Assembly (NCBI GenBank): GCA_036560705.1
Contig: DATBQR010000010.1
Coordinates: 1 to 64,000 of the forward strand
Length of the DNA stretch: 64,000 bases
Origin: RBG-16-66-20 sp036560705
Lineage (GTDB): Bacteria > Pseudomonadota > Gammaproteobacteria > Burkholderiales > SG8-39
Reading direction: 5' to 3'
Under the pieces are notes generated by a model that searched no databases, had not been told where the DNA came from, and worked only from the letters and a program-made list of their open reading frames with translations. The translations under genes were made by a program, and so were the position numbers. Shown piece by piece: positions 35,200 through 44,236 of this stretch; position 1 is the stretch's first letter; each line of letters opens with the position of its first letter.

Positions 35200-36222
35200 A
35201 TGTTCGAGACGACGATTGCGGGCAGCCTGCCGAAGCCGGGCTGGCTGGCGGAGACCAACAAGCTCTGGCCGGCCTGGAAGGCGGAGGGCGCGGAACTGGA
35301 GAAGACCAAGCGCGACGCGACGCTGCTCTGGCTGAAGGAGCAGGAGGACGCCGGCATCGACATCGTCACCGACGGCGAGCAGTCGCGTCAGCATTTCGTG
35401 CACGGCTTCCTCGAGTACTGCGAGGGCATCGACTTCGAGCACAAGGTGAAGATGGGCATCCGCAACAACCGCTACGACGCGATGGTGCCGGTCGTCGTCG
35501 GACCGCTGAAGCTCAAGGGCCGCGTGCACCAGACCGAAGCCAGGGTGATGCGCCAGCACTCCAAAGGCAAGATCAAGATCACCATGCCGGGACCGATGAC
35601 GATCGTCGACACCATCGCCGACCGGCACTACGGCGACAAGGTGAAGCTGGCGATGGCCTTCGCCGACCTGCTCAACCAGGAGGCGCGCGCGCTGGAGAAG
35701 GACGGCGTGGACGTGATCCAGTTCGACGAGCCGGCGTTCAACGTCTACATGGGCGACGTGACGAAATGGGGCGTCGCCGCGCTGCATCGCGCGATCAAGG
35801 GCCTGAAGAAGGCGAAGACGGCGGTGCACATCTGCTACGGCTACGGCATCAAGGCGAACGTCGACTGGAAGGAAACCCTCGGCGGCGAGTGGCGCCAGTA
35901 CGAGCAGATCTTCCCGGCGCTGGCGAAAAGCAAAATCGACCAGGTGTCGCTCGAGTGCATACACTCGCACGTGCCGCCCGAGCTGATGAAGCTGCTCAAG
36001 GGCAAGGACGTGCTGGTGGGCGTCATCGACGTGGCCTCGGACAGGATTGAAACGCCGGAAGAGGTTGCGAGGACCATCGGCCAGGCGCTCAAGTACGTGC
36101 CGAAGAAGCACCTGTTTCCCTGCACCAACTGCGGCATGGCGCCGATGGCGCGCGAGATCGCGGTGGCGAAGCTGAAGGCGCTCGCCGCGGGCGCGGCGCT
36201 GGCGCGCAAGCGCTTTCGCTAG
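35200..36222 (+). CDS. MetE-like C-terminal-domain protein (cobalamin-independent methionine synthase family)
   Basis: The 340-residue TIM-barrel protein corresponds to the catalytic half of MetE. Zinc ligands are recognisable: HIC in AVHICYGYG and the late cysteine in FPCTNCGM. GVIDVASDRIETPEEV is the family segment after the barrel. Single-domain members include archaeal and core-type methionine synthases and epoxyalkane:coenzyme M transferase. The start follows GGAGGAG. It converges on an epoxide-hydrolase-like gene with a 4-base overlap of stops. Methyl or alkyl transfer to a thiol is the safe general role. Confidence 0.86.
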   Translation: MFETTIAGSLPKPGWLAETNKLWPAWKAEGAELEKTKRDATLLWLKEQEDAGIDIVTDGEQSRQHFVHGFLEYCEGIDFEHKVKMGIRNNRYDAMVPVVVGPLKLKGRVHQTEARVMRQHSKGKIKITMPGPMTIVDTIADRHYGDKVKLAMAFADLLNQEARALEKDGVDVIQFDEPAFNVYMGDVTKWGVAALHRAIKGLKKAKTAVHICYGYGIKANVDWKETLGGEWRQYEQIFPALAKSKIDQVSLECIHSHVPPELMKLLKGKDVLVGVIDVASDRIETPEEVARTIGQALKYVPKKHLFPCTNCGMAPMAREIAVAKLKALAAGAALARKRFR

Positions 36223-37259
36223 CGCCGCAGGAATTCCAGCAGCAGCCGGCTCACTTCCGCGGGCTGCTCCTGCTGCACCCAGTGCCCGGCGCCGCCGACG
36301 AAATGGATGCCCGACAGCCGCGTGCAGGCGCCGCGCATCTTCTCCAGGTCGCCTGGCCGCTGGTAAGGGCCCCAGTCGCTCGCGCCCGCGATGAAGCAGG
36401 ACGGCACGTCGATCGTGCGGCCGCAAAGTTCGGCACGTTTCGCCAGCTCGGCATTCTGCCGGCCTTCGGTCCGGCAGCGGTACCACTGCAGGCCGCCCTG
36501 GAAGCCGGTCCGTTCGAATTCGGCGCTGTATACCCCGAGTTCGTCTTCGGAGAGCCACGTGCACGCGGCGATTTCCAGCGCGGACGGCATCTCGGGTGCC
36601 ACGGTCTCCGCCATTCCCTTCGCCAGGTCCATGACGTAGTACGCCGGCAGCTTTGCCATTTCCGCGGCGACCCAGGCCTTCAGCGGAGATGGCCTGTTGC
36701 GCTCCCAGTCCGCGCTCTTGTAGTGATAGTAGGCGCGCAGGAAGGCATGTAAGCCCTGCGGGCAGCGGCGCATGTTTGCGTCGGCTTCGCGCGTCGAGTA
36801 GTACCACTGGTAGTGCTTGCGCGGCCGCTCGAGCGCGGCGAGCTCGGCGTGGATCGGATCGGCGGCGCCCGAAGGCGGCGCCGGCGGCCCGGCGAACGGG
36901 GCGCTCATCAGCGCCACCGAACGGAACACTTCCGGCCGAGTCAGCGCGCACCACGCGGCGACGGGGGAACCGAAGTCGTGCCCCACGACCGCGGCGGAGC
37001 GATGGCCGAGCGCCGAGACGAGCGCCAGCGTGTCCTGCACCAGGTTGAGCAGGCGGAAGGAAGCGAGGTCGCCGTCGTAGCTGCCGTCCCAGCCGGTGGT
37101 GCGCCCGTAGCCGCGCTGGTCGGGCGCCACCACGTGGAATCCGGCCGCCGCCAGCGGCAGCATCAGCTTGCGCCAGCTGTAGGCGAGTTCGGGAAAACCG
37201 TGCAGCAGCAGAACCAGTGGACGGGACGACCCTTCGTAACCGGCCTCCAGCAGGTGCAT
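36219..37259 (-). CDS. alpha/beta hydrolase, epoxide-hydrolase-like
   Basis: From ATG 37259 the product is 346 residues with HGFPELAYSW (oxyanion hole), the nucleophile aspartate in VVGHDFGSPVAAW, the lid tyrosine region YYHYKSADW and the catalytic histidine in GAGHWVQQEQP. This Asp/His pattern is that of epoxide hydrolases and haloalkane dehalogenases rather than serine esterases. The family usually has about 20 more residues (LADLPLPAGIRSRTAEGVN) before this ATG; these are encoded in frame but lack ATG, GTG or TTG, and a CTG at 37331 overlaps the class II aldolase stop (CTGA). The true start may be that CTG. Confidence 0.85.
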   Translation of the reverse strand: MHLLEAGYEGSSRPLVLLLHGFPELAYSWRKLMLPLAAAGFHVVAPDQRGYGRTTGWDGSYDGDLASFRLLNLVQDTLALVSALGHRSAAVVGHDFGSPVAAWCALTRPEVFRSVALMSAPFAGPPAPPSGAADPIHAELAALERPRKHYQWYYSTREADANMRRCPQGLHAFLRAYYHYKSADWERNRPSPLKAWVAAEMAKLPAYYVMDLAKGMAETVAPEMPSALEIAACTWLSEDELGVYSAEFERTGFQGGLQWYRCRTEGRQNAELAKRAELCGRTIDVPSCFIAGASDWGPYQRPGDLEKMRGACTRLSGIHFVGGAGHWVQQEQPAEVSRLLLEFLRR

Positions 37260-37327
37260 CGCCAGGCCGTTGACGCCCTCCGCCGTGCGGGAGCGGATGC
37301 CGGCGGGCAGCGGAAGATCCGCGAGAC

Positions 37328-38086
37328 TCAGTCGGCGTAGCCCGGCAGTTCGCGGTCGAGGATGCGCATCATCGCCTCGAAGAACAGGCGGTCGCGCTCG
37401 CCGCGCGAATGGCGGTCGTCCGCCGCCGGCGCCTGCACCTGCGCGACGATGGCCTCCGACAACACTTCCAGCGGCTTGCCGGTGCTCATCGCCAGCACCT
37501 GCGCGCGGCACACGCGCTCCAGCTTGTAGAGGCGCCGGTAGGCCTGCGCCATCGTCTCTCCCGTCACCAGCACGCCGTGGTTCTTCATGAAGATGGTGTG
37601 ATTGCCGCCGAGGACGCCGGCGAGGCGCTCGCCCTCGTCCAGCGTATCCGCGGTTCCCATGTAGGTGTCGTCGTAGGCGACGTGGCCGTGGTAGAAGGCC
37701 GCGGTCTGGCTCGCGGGGAGGATGCGGTTGTCCTTCAGCATGTTCAGCGCCACCGCCCAGGTCTGGTGGGTATGCAGCACCACGCGCGCGCCGCTGATGC
37801 GGTGGATCGGCGCATGGATGCACTGCGCCGACAGCTCGACCACGCCTTCTCCCTCCAACGTTCGGCCGGATTCGTCGAACACGATCAGGTCGCTCGCGCG
37901 CGCTTCCGACCAGTGCAGGCCGAAGGGCAGGATCAGGTACTGGCCGTCGCGCCCCGGCACCGTGACCGTGAAATGGTTGTCGATGCCTTCTTCCAGCTCG
38001 TGAAACACCGCGAGGCGATGGGCGGCGGCAAGATGGATTTTCGCCTGGACTACGGGGTCGGCTGCGCGCAGCGGGTGGACGGACAT
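37328..38086 (-). CDS. class II aldolase/adducin family protein
   Basis: The 252-residue protein shows the zinc motif VVLHTHQTWAVALNM and the later IFMKNHGVLVTGETMAQAY. It is related to, but distinct from, the protein at 11449. Such enzymes act as aldolases or decarboxylases on phosphorylated or free hydroxy acids. Its stop touches the presumed start of the hydrolase gene. The upstream MFS gene ends 15 bases before its start, so these three may be one transcript. Confidence 0.88.
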   Translation of the reverse strand: MSVHPLRAADPVVQAKIHLAAAHRLAVFHELEEGIDNHFTVTVPGRDGQYLILPFGLHWSEARASDLIVFDESGRTLEGEGVVELSAQCIHAPIHRISGARVVLHTHQTWAVALNMLKDNRILPASQTAAFYHGHVAYDDTYMGTADTLDEGERLAGVLGGNHTIFMKNHGVLVTGETMAQAYRRLYKLERVCRAQVLAMSTGKPLEVLSEAIVAQVQAPAADDRHSRGERDRLFFEAMMRILDRELPGYAD

Positions 38087-38101
38087 GGGGAGCCTTTCGA
38101 A

Positions 38102-39340
38102 TCAACCGTTCGCGCGCAGTATAGCGAGCCGCTCGCGGCGGAAGTGGACCACCGCGAGAACCAGTGACGCAGCCTGCAGCGCGGCGCAGAAGAAGAACGG
38201 CGCGCCGATGCGCCAGTCGCCCTTGGGCAGGCCGGACACCATCGTCAGGATGGGCGCGCCCAGCACCGGGGCGATCACCGCCGTCAGGCTGTTCAGCCCG
38301 CCCACCGCGCCCAGCGCCTGCCCTTGGCTGCGCGGATCCGCGGCGCTGGAAATGATGCTCTGGATGGAGGCCGTCACCGTGGCGCCGAGCAGGTTGATGA
38401 AGATGATGGCGAACATCATCCAGCCCTCGCTGGCGGCGCCCCACAGCAGGTAGGCGAGCGTGGACGAGGTGAGCCCGAGCACGGCCAGCCGTTTCGGGCT
38501 GAAGAACCGGAGCAGGCGCCCGAGCAGCAGGCCCTGCACGATCGCCGAGACGACGCCGACGGCGGCAAGCGACCAGCCGTTTTCCCGGGGCCCCCAGCCG
38601 AACTTGAAGGTCGTGTACAGCACCCAGCAGGTGTACAGCACGAACTGGGCGAGCCCGCTGCAGGCGATCACCGCCACCAGCAGGCCCGCGCCCTTCAGTT
38701 GCGCCAGGCCGCGCAGCGAGGAAACCGGATTGGCGGACTTCCACGTGAACGCGCGCCGGCGCTCGGCAGGCAGCGACTCCGGCAGCACGAAGTACCCGTT
38801 GGCCAGGTTCAGCAGCGCGAGGCTGCCGGCGACGAAGAACGGCAGCTGCAGGCTGATCGAGCCCAGCAGCCCGCCCATCACCGGCCCGAGGATGAAGCCG
38901 ATGCCGAACATCGCACCCAGCATGCCGAAGCGCCTGGCGCGGCCCTCGGGCGCCGTGATGTCGGCGACGTAGGCGTTGGACACCGACATGTTGGCCTGCA
39001 TCGCGCCGCTCACCAGGCGCACCGCGATCAGCATCCACAGCGCGGTCGACAGCGCGGTGAGGAAAAAGCTCAGCGCGAGCCCGCAGAAGCCGAGCAGCAG
39101 CACCGGGCGGCGGCCGTAGCAGTCCGACAGCGAACCGAGGATCGGCGAGGCGAAGAAATTGGCGAAGCCGAAGGAGAACGTCACCACGCCGTACCAGAAG
39201 GCCTGGCCGGCCTGCGAGCCGGTGAAACTGCCGACCAGCGCGGGCAGGACAGGAATGATCAGGCCGATCGACACCATGTCGATCAGCGTCGTGGCCATGA
39301 TGAACGGCATTGCTGCCGCGCGGTCGCTGCGCAAAATCAT
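38102..39340 (-). CDS. MFS transporter, TetA/drug:H+ antiporter-like
   Basis: The 412-residue integral membrane protein has 12 predicted segments and the MFS motif GSLSDCYGRRPVLL in the loop between segments 2 and 3, followed by GPVMGGLLG (motif C of antiporters). TetA-like proteins export drugs or metabolites. It heads the run with the class II aldolase and hydrolase genes, so an organic-acid or intermediate exporter is also possible. The ATG is at 39340. Confidence 0.9.
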   Translation of the reverse strand: MILRSDRAAAMPFIMATTLIDMVSIGLIIPVLPALVGSFTGSQAGQAFWYGVVTFSFGFANFFASPILGSLSDCYGRRPVLLLGFCGLALSFFLTALSTALWMLIAVRLVSGAMQANMSVSNAYVADITAPEGRARRFGMLGAMFGIGFILGPVMGGLLGSISLQLPFFVAGSLALLNLANGYFVLPESLPAERRRAFTWKSANPVSSLRGLAQLKGAGLLVAVIACSGLAQFVLYTCWVLYTTFKFGWGPRENGWSLAAVGVVSAIVQGLLLGRLLRFFSPKRLAVLGLTSSTLAYLLWGAASEGWMMFAIIFINLLGATVTASIQSIISSAADPRSQGQALGAVGGLNSLTAVIAPVLGAPILTMVSGLPKGDWRIGAPFFFCAALQAASLVLAVVHFRRERLAILRANG

Positions 39341-39378
39341 GCCGAAAGGTACCAGAGGCGAGGTTCGGTTCGGAGCAG

Positions 39379-40176
39379 TCAGGACGCGGCCAGCTGCCGC
39401 GGCCGGTAGATGGCGGTGTGCCGCACCTGCGCCACCGGCCGCGCGCCCCCGCTCAGCACCAGGATGTCGAGCTCCACGAACAGGTGCCCCTTGCGCTCAT
39501 AGTTTTCGGCCACGCGCGGGCGCGCCGCCAGTGTTTCGCCGACGCGCGCAACGCCGAAGTTCTGCACGGCGCTGCCGACGTGGATCCACGGCCCCAGCAG
39601 CACGTTCCGCAGCAGCGCAAGATTGCACATTCTCAGCACGGTACCCGGATGCACGAGACCCTCGCGCGCGTACAACGGATCGGTTTCTCGCACGTCCCGC
39701 AGATAGGCGGCGACAAGCTCGGTGTTTGCTTCCAGCGTAAATGTACCCAGGCATCCGCCAACCGGCAGCGTCGCCGGACTCGCGGCGGGACGGTTCTCCA
39801 GCGCCGGCAAATCAGCAAGCGGGAAACGGTCCGACGCGGGCGCAATCGCAGCCTCCAGCGGCAAGCGCGCCGAGGCCGTCGCGCAGCACCTGCCCCGGGA
39901 TGCGGCCTCGATGGTGATCGCCTCGCCGTCTTCGCGCCCGGTGACCTCCACCATCTCCCCGTCGTACACCGGATTGGCGAACCGGCATTCGGCCGTTCCG
40001 CGCTCGAGGAAGGCGCGGCCCCAGCGCTCCACCGGCAGGTGCATCATGTACGCGTACACGTCGACTCCGGGCACCAGCGCGCCGGAAAACCCCAGGCGCC
40101 GTGCCACCGCGTCGTCGTGAATCTTGTTCTCCGAACTGTGGGCGGTGTTGTAGGCCTGGACGCGGTATGGATTCAT
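39379..40176 (-). CDS. hotdog-fold protein (MaoC/FAS1-dehydratase-like)
   Basis: The 265-residue protein reads as a double hotdog domain: residues 1-120 (HDDAVARRLGFSGALVPGVDVYAYM, the His and Asp region of MaoC hydratases) and 130-265. GALVPGVDVYAYM matches the substrate pocket of FAS1-type dehydratases. A CoA- or ACP-ester hydratase is the best guess. ATG 40176 is used. It lies between the MFS and MATE genes on the same strand, gaps 38 and 31 bases. Confidence 0.75.
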   Translation of the reverse strand: MNPYRVQAYNTAHSSENKIHDDAVARRLGFSGALVPGVDVYAYMMHLPVERWGRAFLERGTAECRFANPVYDGEMVEVTGREDGEAITIEAASRGRCCATASARLPLEAAIAPASDRFPLADLPALENRPAASPATLPVGGCLGTFTLEANTELVAAYLRDVRETDPLYAREGLVHPGTVLRMCNLALLRNVLLGPWIHVGSAVQNFGVARVGETLAARPRVAENYERKGHLFVELDILVLSGGARPVAQVRHTAIYRPRQLAAS

Positions 40177-40207
40177 GGTCTCCCTCTCCCGTCGGTGCAC
40201 GCGTGCA

Positions 40208-41539
40208 TCAGAACGCCTCGCGGCTGATCCGCAGGAAGTACAGCACGATCAGCACGCTGCCGGTCAGCACGCCGGCGGTGCCGGCGATCCAGAAGCCCGG
40301 CGCGCCCATATGCGTGGACGGTCCGAGGGCCAGCACGTAGCCGCCGCCCAGGCCGATGCCCCACAGCGCGACGATATTGCACAGCATCGGCACCACGGTC
40401 TTCTTGTAGCCGCGCAGCACGCTTACCGCGATCGCCGACGTGGCATCGAACAGGTGATAGCCGGCAAGGTAGGCGAGCAGGGTGACGGCGACCGCCTTGA
40501 CGTCGGCATCATGCGTATACAGTCCGGCGATCCAGCCGCGGCCCAGCCACACCGCGAGGCCGACAGCGCAGGCGCAGGCCATTCCGCTGCCGATGCCGAC
40601 GATCCCGGTAAGGCGCGCTCGCCGCAGGTCGCCAGCGCCGATCGCCTGCCCGGTCAGCACGCCCGAGGCGCTCGCCAGCGCGAGCGGAATCATGTAGATG
40701 AGCGAGGTCAGGTTGGCGGCGATCTGGTGGCCGCCGGAGCTGGCGACGCCCAGCCGCGCGATGAACAGCGCCATGAAGGTGAACGAGGTGACGTCGACCA
40801 GGAAATTGAAGCCGATCGGCAGGCCGATCTGCGCGAGGCGCAGCTGCTCGCTCCAGCGCGGCCAGGACCAGCGCGCGAACAGGCCGAACGGCCGGTAGCC
40901 GCGGTCGAAAAAGCACACCAGCCAGGCGGCCGTCGCGAGGAGCCACGAGATGATCGAGGTCGCCACCGCGCAGCCGGGGCCGCCCATGGCCGGCACGCCC
41001 AGCCAGCCATGCATGAAGACGAGGTTGAGCGGGATCTTCAGCGCGAGGCCGGTCAGGTTCAGCAGCATGATCACGCGCGGCCTCGATACCGCCGTGGTGA
41101 ACGAGTAGAACACGCGGAACATCAGCGCCGCCGGGATGCCGTAGGCGATGGCGTGCAGGTAGCTGCGCGTCTTCAGTTCGACCTCCGGGACGACCTGCGC
41201 CAGGGCGAGGAAGGGATCGGGGAAATAGATCAGCACGAAGGCCACTGCCGTCAGCAGCACCCCCATCCACAGGCTCTGGCGCACCTCCTCGCCGATTTCC
41301 TCCAGCCTGCCGGCGCCGTAGAGCTGCGCCACCACGGGCGTGAGCGCGAGCAGCACGCCCATCGAGGTGATGAAGATGCTGATGTAGATGCTCGCGCCGA
41401 TGCCCACCGCCGAGAGGTCGGCGGCGCCCAGGCGCCCCGCCATCACCGTGTCGATGACGCCGTTGATCATCACCGCGACCTGGGCGACGAGCACCGGCCA
41501 GCCGAGCCTGGCGATGTCGCGAAGAATGGAGCCGAACAT
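40208..41539 (-). CDS. MATE-family efflux transporter
   Basis: The 443-residue membrane protein has about 12 segments and the MATE features WPVLVAQVAVMINGVIDTVM (first segment), SFTFMALFIARLG and the repeated half-organisation. NorM-like proteins export cationic drugs with Na+ or H+. The start ATG 41539 is clear. It forms a transport-rich group with the EamA gene 12 bases upstream. Regulation is not visible. Confidence 0.93.
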   Translation of the reverse strand: MFGSILRDIARLGWPVLVAQVAVMINGVIDTVMAGRLGAADLSAVGIGASIYISIFITSMGVLLALTPVVAQLYGAGRLEEIGEEVRQSLWMGVLLTAVAFVLIYFPDPFLALAQVVPEVELKTRSYLHAIAYGIPAALMFRVFYSFTTAVSRPRVIMLLNLTGLALKIPLNLVFMHGWLGVPAMGGPGCAVATSIISWLLATAAWLVCFFDRGYRPFGLFARWSWPRWSEQLRLAQIGLPIGFNFLVDVTSFTFMALFIARLGVASSGGHQIAANLTSLIYMIPLALASASGVLTGQAIGAGDLRRARLTGIVGIGSGMACACAVGLAVWLGRGWIAGLYTHDADVKAVAVTLLAYLAGYHLFDATSAIAVSVLRGYKKTVVPMLCNIVALWGIGLGGGYVLALGPSTHMGAPGFWIAGTAGVLTGSVLIVLYFLRISREAF

Positions 41540-41551
41540 GGGGTGCGGATG

Positions 41552-42433
41552 CTACCCCAGCGCAAGCGCCATCACACCGGCGGCGATGCAGGCCGCGCCG
41601 GCGATGCGCAGCAAGCGGTCGCCCTCGCCGAGCAGCTGGCCGCCGATCAGCGCGGCGAACAGCATCGACACTTCGCGCGCCGGCGCCACGTGCGACAGCG
41701 GCGCCGTCTGCATCGCGTAGAGCACCAGCACATAGCCGATCGGGCTGATCCCCGCCACCACCAGCGCGTACTTCCACTGCCGGCGCCAGAGGTCCGCCAG
41801 CGCCGCCCGCTCGCGCAACGCGGCAGGCGCGAGGAAGCCGATGCGCACGAAGGTGGAAAAGTAATCGAGCAGGATCGGCGACATCGCCAGCAGCTTGACC
41901 GCGTAGCCGTCCACCACCGTGTAGCTGGCGATGAACACGCCCGTCGCCAGGCCGTAGGCCATGCCCTTGCGGACCATCGCCTTCTTCGCCGGATCGTGGG
42001 CCGCGCGGAACAGCGCCGGGCCGCCGGCGATGAGGAACACGCCCGCGACCACGGCGGCGATGCCCGCCAGCCCGAACGCGGTGATGCGCTCGCCGAGCAG
42101 TAGGATCGCCACGGCCGAGGACAGCAGCGGCCCGGAGCCGCGCGCCATCGGGTACACCACGGTCAGGTCCGACTTGCGGTAGCCGCGCAGCAGCGTGACG
42201 TAATAGAGCACGTGCAGCACGCCGCTGACGGCGACGAACCCCCACTCGAGGGCGCCCCAGCCCGGCACCACGCCCCAGCTGAACCAGATGCCGACCGGCG
42301 CCCAGATGACGATGCCGATCACGCTGGTGAATGCCGCGAAGCGCGCATCGCCGCCGGCCTTCTTGGCGGCGATGTTCCAGACGGCGTGGATCAGCCCGGC
42401 AAAGACGACCAACGCGAGTGCCGAGGCGGACAT
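41552..42433 (-). CDS. EamA/DMT-superfamily transporter
   Basis: The 293-residue integral membrane protein has ten hydrophobic segments in two five-segment repeats. VVYPMARGSGPLLSS and VAPAREVSMLFAALIGGQ are the repeat-end signatures of the 10-TMS drug/metabolite transporter family. ATG 42433 (MSASALALVVFAG) is used rather than a longer frame. Substrate unknown. It is divergent from the ketopantoate reductase gene (47-base gap) and ends 12 bases before the MATE gene. Confidence 0.9.
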   Translation of the reverse strand: MSASALALVVFAGLIHAVWNIAAKKAGGDARFAAFTSVIGIVIWAPVGIWFSWGVVPGWGALEWGFVAVSGVLHVLYYVTLLRGYRKSDLTVVYPMARGSGPLLSSAVAILLLGERITAFGLAGIAAVVAGVFLIAGGPALFRAAHDPAKKAMVRKGMAYGLATGVFIASYTVVDGYAVKLLAMSPILLDYFSTFVRIGFLAPAALRERAALADLWRRQWKYALVVAGISPIGYVLVLYAMQTAPLSHVAPAREVSMLFAALIGGQLLGEGDRLLRIAGAACIAAGVMALALG

Positions 42434-42480
42434 GGCGCAAGGTAGCAGAGCAGGAAATCCATCGGCTAGACTTGGGACAC

Positions 42481-43413
42481 ATGGACAGCGAAACATCCAT
42501 CCGCGTGGCGGTGCTCGGCGCGGGCGCCGTGGGCTGCTTCTTCGGCGGCATGCTGGCGCGCGCGGGGCACAAGGTCACGCTGATCGGCCGGCCGGTCCAC
42601 GTCGAGGCGTTCCGCAAAACCGGGCTGCACTTCGAGGGATTGAAGTTCGACGAGCATATTCCGGTCGAAGCCGGTACCGACGCGGCGGCGGTACGCGGCG
42701 CGCGCCTCGTCCTCTTCTGCGTGAAGTCCACCGATACGGAACGGGCCGCCGGGCAGATCGCGCCTTTCCTCGATGCCGACGCCGCCGTGGTGAACCTGCA
42801 GAACGGCGTGGACAACGTCGCGCGAATCGAGACCCGCATCTCCCGGCCGGTGGTTCCCGCGGTGGTCTATGTCGCGACCGAAATGGCGGGGCCGGGGCAC
42901 CTCAGGCACCACGGCCGCGGCGACCTTGTTATTGGCGCCCTGGATGGAAAGGTTTCAAAAAAAACCCTCGAAGAAATAAAAAACCGGTTCGGGGCGGCAG
43001 ATGTACCGGTCGCAATTTCCGACAACATCGCGGGTGAGCTGTGGGCCAAGCTGGTGCTGAACTGCGCCTACAACGCGCTGTCGGCGATCGCGCAGCTGCC
43101 CTACGGGAAATTGATCGAGGGCGCCGGCGTGCGCGAGGTCATGCGCGACGTGGTCGGGGAAGCGCTGGCAGTGGCGAAGGCGAGCGGCGTGCAGATGGCG
43201 CCGGACATGCTCGAGCGCACCCTCAAGCTCGCGGCGGCGATGCCGACCCAGTATTCATCCACCGCGCAGGACCTCGCGCGCGGCAAGCCCACGGAAATCG
43301 ACCACCTGAACGGTTTCGTGGCGCGCAAGGGCGAAGCGCTGGGCGTGCCGACGCCGGCGAACCGGGCGCTATGGTCCCTGGTGAAGCTGATCGAGGGAAA
43401 AGCGGTGGCCTAG
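42481..43413 (+). CDS. panE: 2-dehydropantoate 2-reductase (ketopantoate reductase family)
   Basis: The 310-residue NADPH enzyme reduces ketopantoate for CoA biosynthesis. Landmarks: VAVLGAGAVGCFFGGML (nucleotide binding), LQNGVDN, the catalytic lysine in ELWAKLVLNCAYNALSAI and the glutamate in PTEIDHLNGFV. ATG 42481 begins right after the leader; a longer frame upstream is non-coding by composition. Many paralogs in this family act on other 2-keto acids, so the precise substrate is not settled. AT-rich run at 42951-42983. Confidence 0.9.
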   Translation: MDSETSIRVAVLGAGAVGCFFGGMLARAGHKVTLIGRPVHVEAFRKTGLHFEGLKFDEHIPVEAGTDAAAVRGARLVLFCVKSTDTERAAGQIAPFLDADAAVVNLQNGVDNVARIETRISRPVVPAVVYVATEMAGPGHLRHHGRGDLVIGALDGKVSKKTLEEIKNRFGAADVPVAISDNIAGELWAKLVLNCAYNALSAIAQLPYGKLIEGAGVREVMRDVVGEALAVAKASGVQMAPDMLERTLKLAAAMPTQYSSTAQDLARGKPTEIDHLNGFVARKGEALGVPTPANRALWSLVKLIEGKAVA

Positions 43414-43841
43414 CGCCGCGGGCTGCCGCCGTCAGGCCCGGCGGGATCGTCCGCCGGCCTGAAACCGGCGGCCCTCAGCGCGGCGTCGATCTGGACGCGG
43501 CGGAAACCCTTCGACACGACGCGCGGCCCGACCTGCACGATCGGCAGCACACCGCCCTTGCCCGCGGCCCACATGAAGCGGATCTTGTTGCCGAACGAAT
43601 CCTCGACGTCGCGCTCGGTGTAGGGAATCTTCGAAGCGTCGAGGTGGCCGCGCAGCGCGGCGCAGTACTGGCACCACTGCGCGCCGTAGAACACCACCTG
43701 CCCCTCCGGCACGCGGCCTGGCCCGTAGTACCAGCGCGAACCGAGCAGCACCACCACCATCACCGCGCCCATCGCCCACGCGCGTTTGTCGAACCACCAC
43801 TTCGGCGCGTTGCGCAGGCTCCAGAAGCCCTCGTCGCTCAT
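43410..43841 (-). CDS. membrane-anchored glutaredoxin-like protein
   Basis: The 143-residue protein has one N-terminal membrane segment (about residues 20-38) and a thioredoxin fold with a redox CQYC motif at 57-60 (FYGAQWCQYC). The cis-proline region GVLPIVQVG follows. It probably shuttles disulfides at the inner membrane, facing the periplasm or cytoplasm depending on topology. Its stop overlaps the panE stop by four bases. The quinol monooxygenase gene ends two bases before its start codon. Confidence 0.82.
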   Translation of the reverse strand: MSDEGFWSLRNAPKWWFDKRAWAMGAVMVVVLLGSRWYYGPGRVPEGQVVFYGAQWCQYCAALRGHLDASKIPYTERDVEDSFGNKIRFMWAAGKGGVLPIVQVGPRVVSKGFRRVQIDAALRAAGFRPADDPAGPDGGSPRR

Positions 43842-43843
43842 GC

Positions 43844-44152
43844 TCAGGCCGGCTGCAGGATGTGGATGGCGCGGCTGGCGATGAATTCCTTCGTTTTCGC
43901 CGCGTAGGCAGCCATGTGCGGGGCGGCGGCGTGCGCCCCCAGCGCCTCCATGCTCTCCCACTTCTCGATCACCAGGAAGGTATCCGGGCCGTAGGCGGTC
44001 TGGAATTTGAGCGCGGGCGCCGCATCCACTGCGGCGCCGTACTCGATGCAGCCCTTCTCGGCCCTGACCGCCGGGACATTGGCGCGGAAATGCGCCAGGA
44101 TGGAATCGCGCTGGCCGGGCTTGGCGGTGATGACGGCGATGACATGGATCAT
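43844..44152 (-). CDS. putative quinol monooxygenase (ABM-fold)
   Basis: The 102-residue protein has the compact ABM ferredoxin-like fold: MIHVIAVITAKPGQRDSIL, GCIEYGAAVD and FLVIEKWESMEAL. YgiN-type members oxidise quinols or polyketide-like rings without cofactor. It shares a left-pointing unit with the glutaredoxin-like gene, and is divergent from the ABC binding-protein gene. Function beyond the fold is inference. Confidence 0.88.
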   Translation of the reverse strand: MIHVIAVITAKPGQRDSILAHFRANVPAVRAEKGCIEYGAAVDAAPALKFQTAYGPDTFLVIEKWESMEALGAHAAAPHMAAYAAKTKEFIASRAIHILQPA

Positions 44153-44236
44153 TGGGACGGCTCCCCCACTCGGGCGGTTGCGGAAGCTTGACAATACCAG
44201 CATCGGAACCCACTCTTGCCCAAGGAGGAAACAAGC

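Noticed and set aside
40175..42103. Long rightward open frame (642 codons) opposite the MATE and EamA genes
   Set aside because: Its product is rich in H, R, Q and E with no domain, typical of antisense shadow frames in high-GC DNA. The opposite strand encodes clear transporters.
44188..44216. TTGACA promoter before the ABC importer
   Set aside because: A perfect -35 hexamer is present at 44188-44193 but no acceptable -10 occurs 16-18 bases later.
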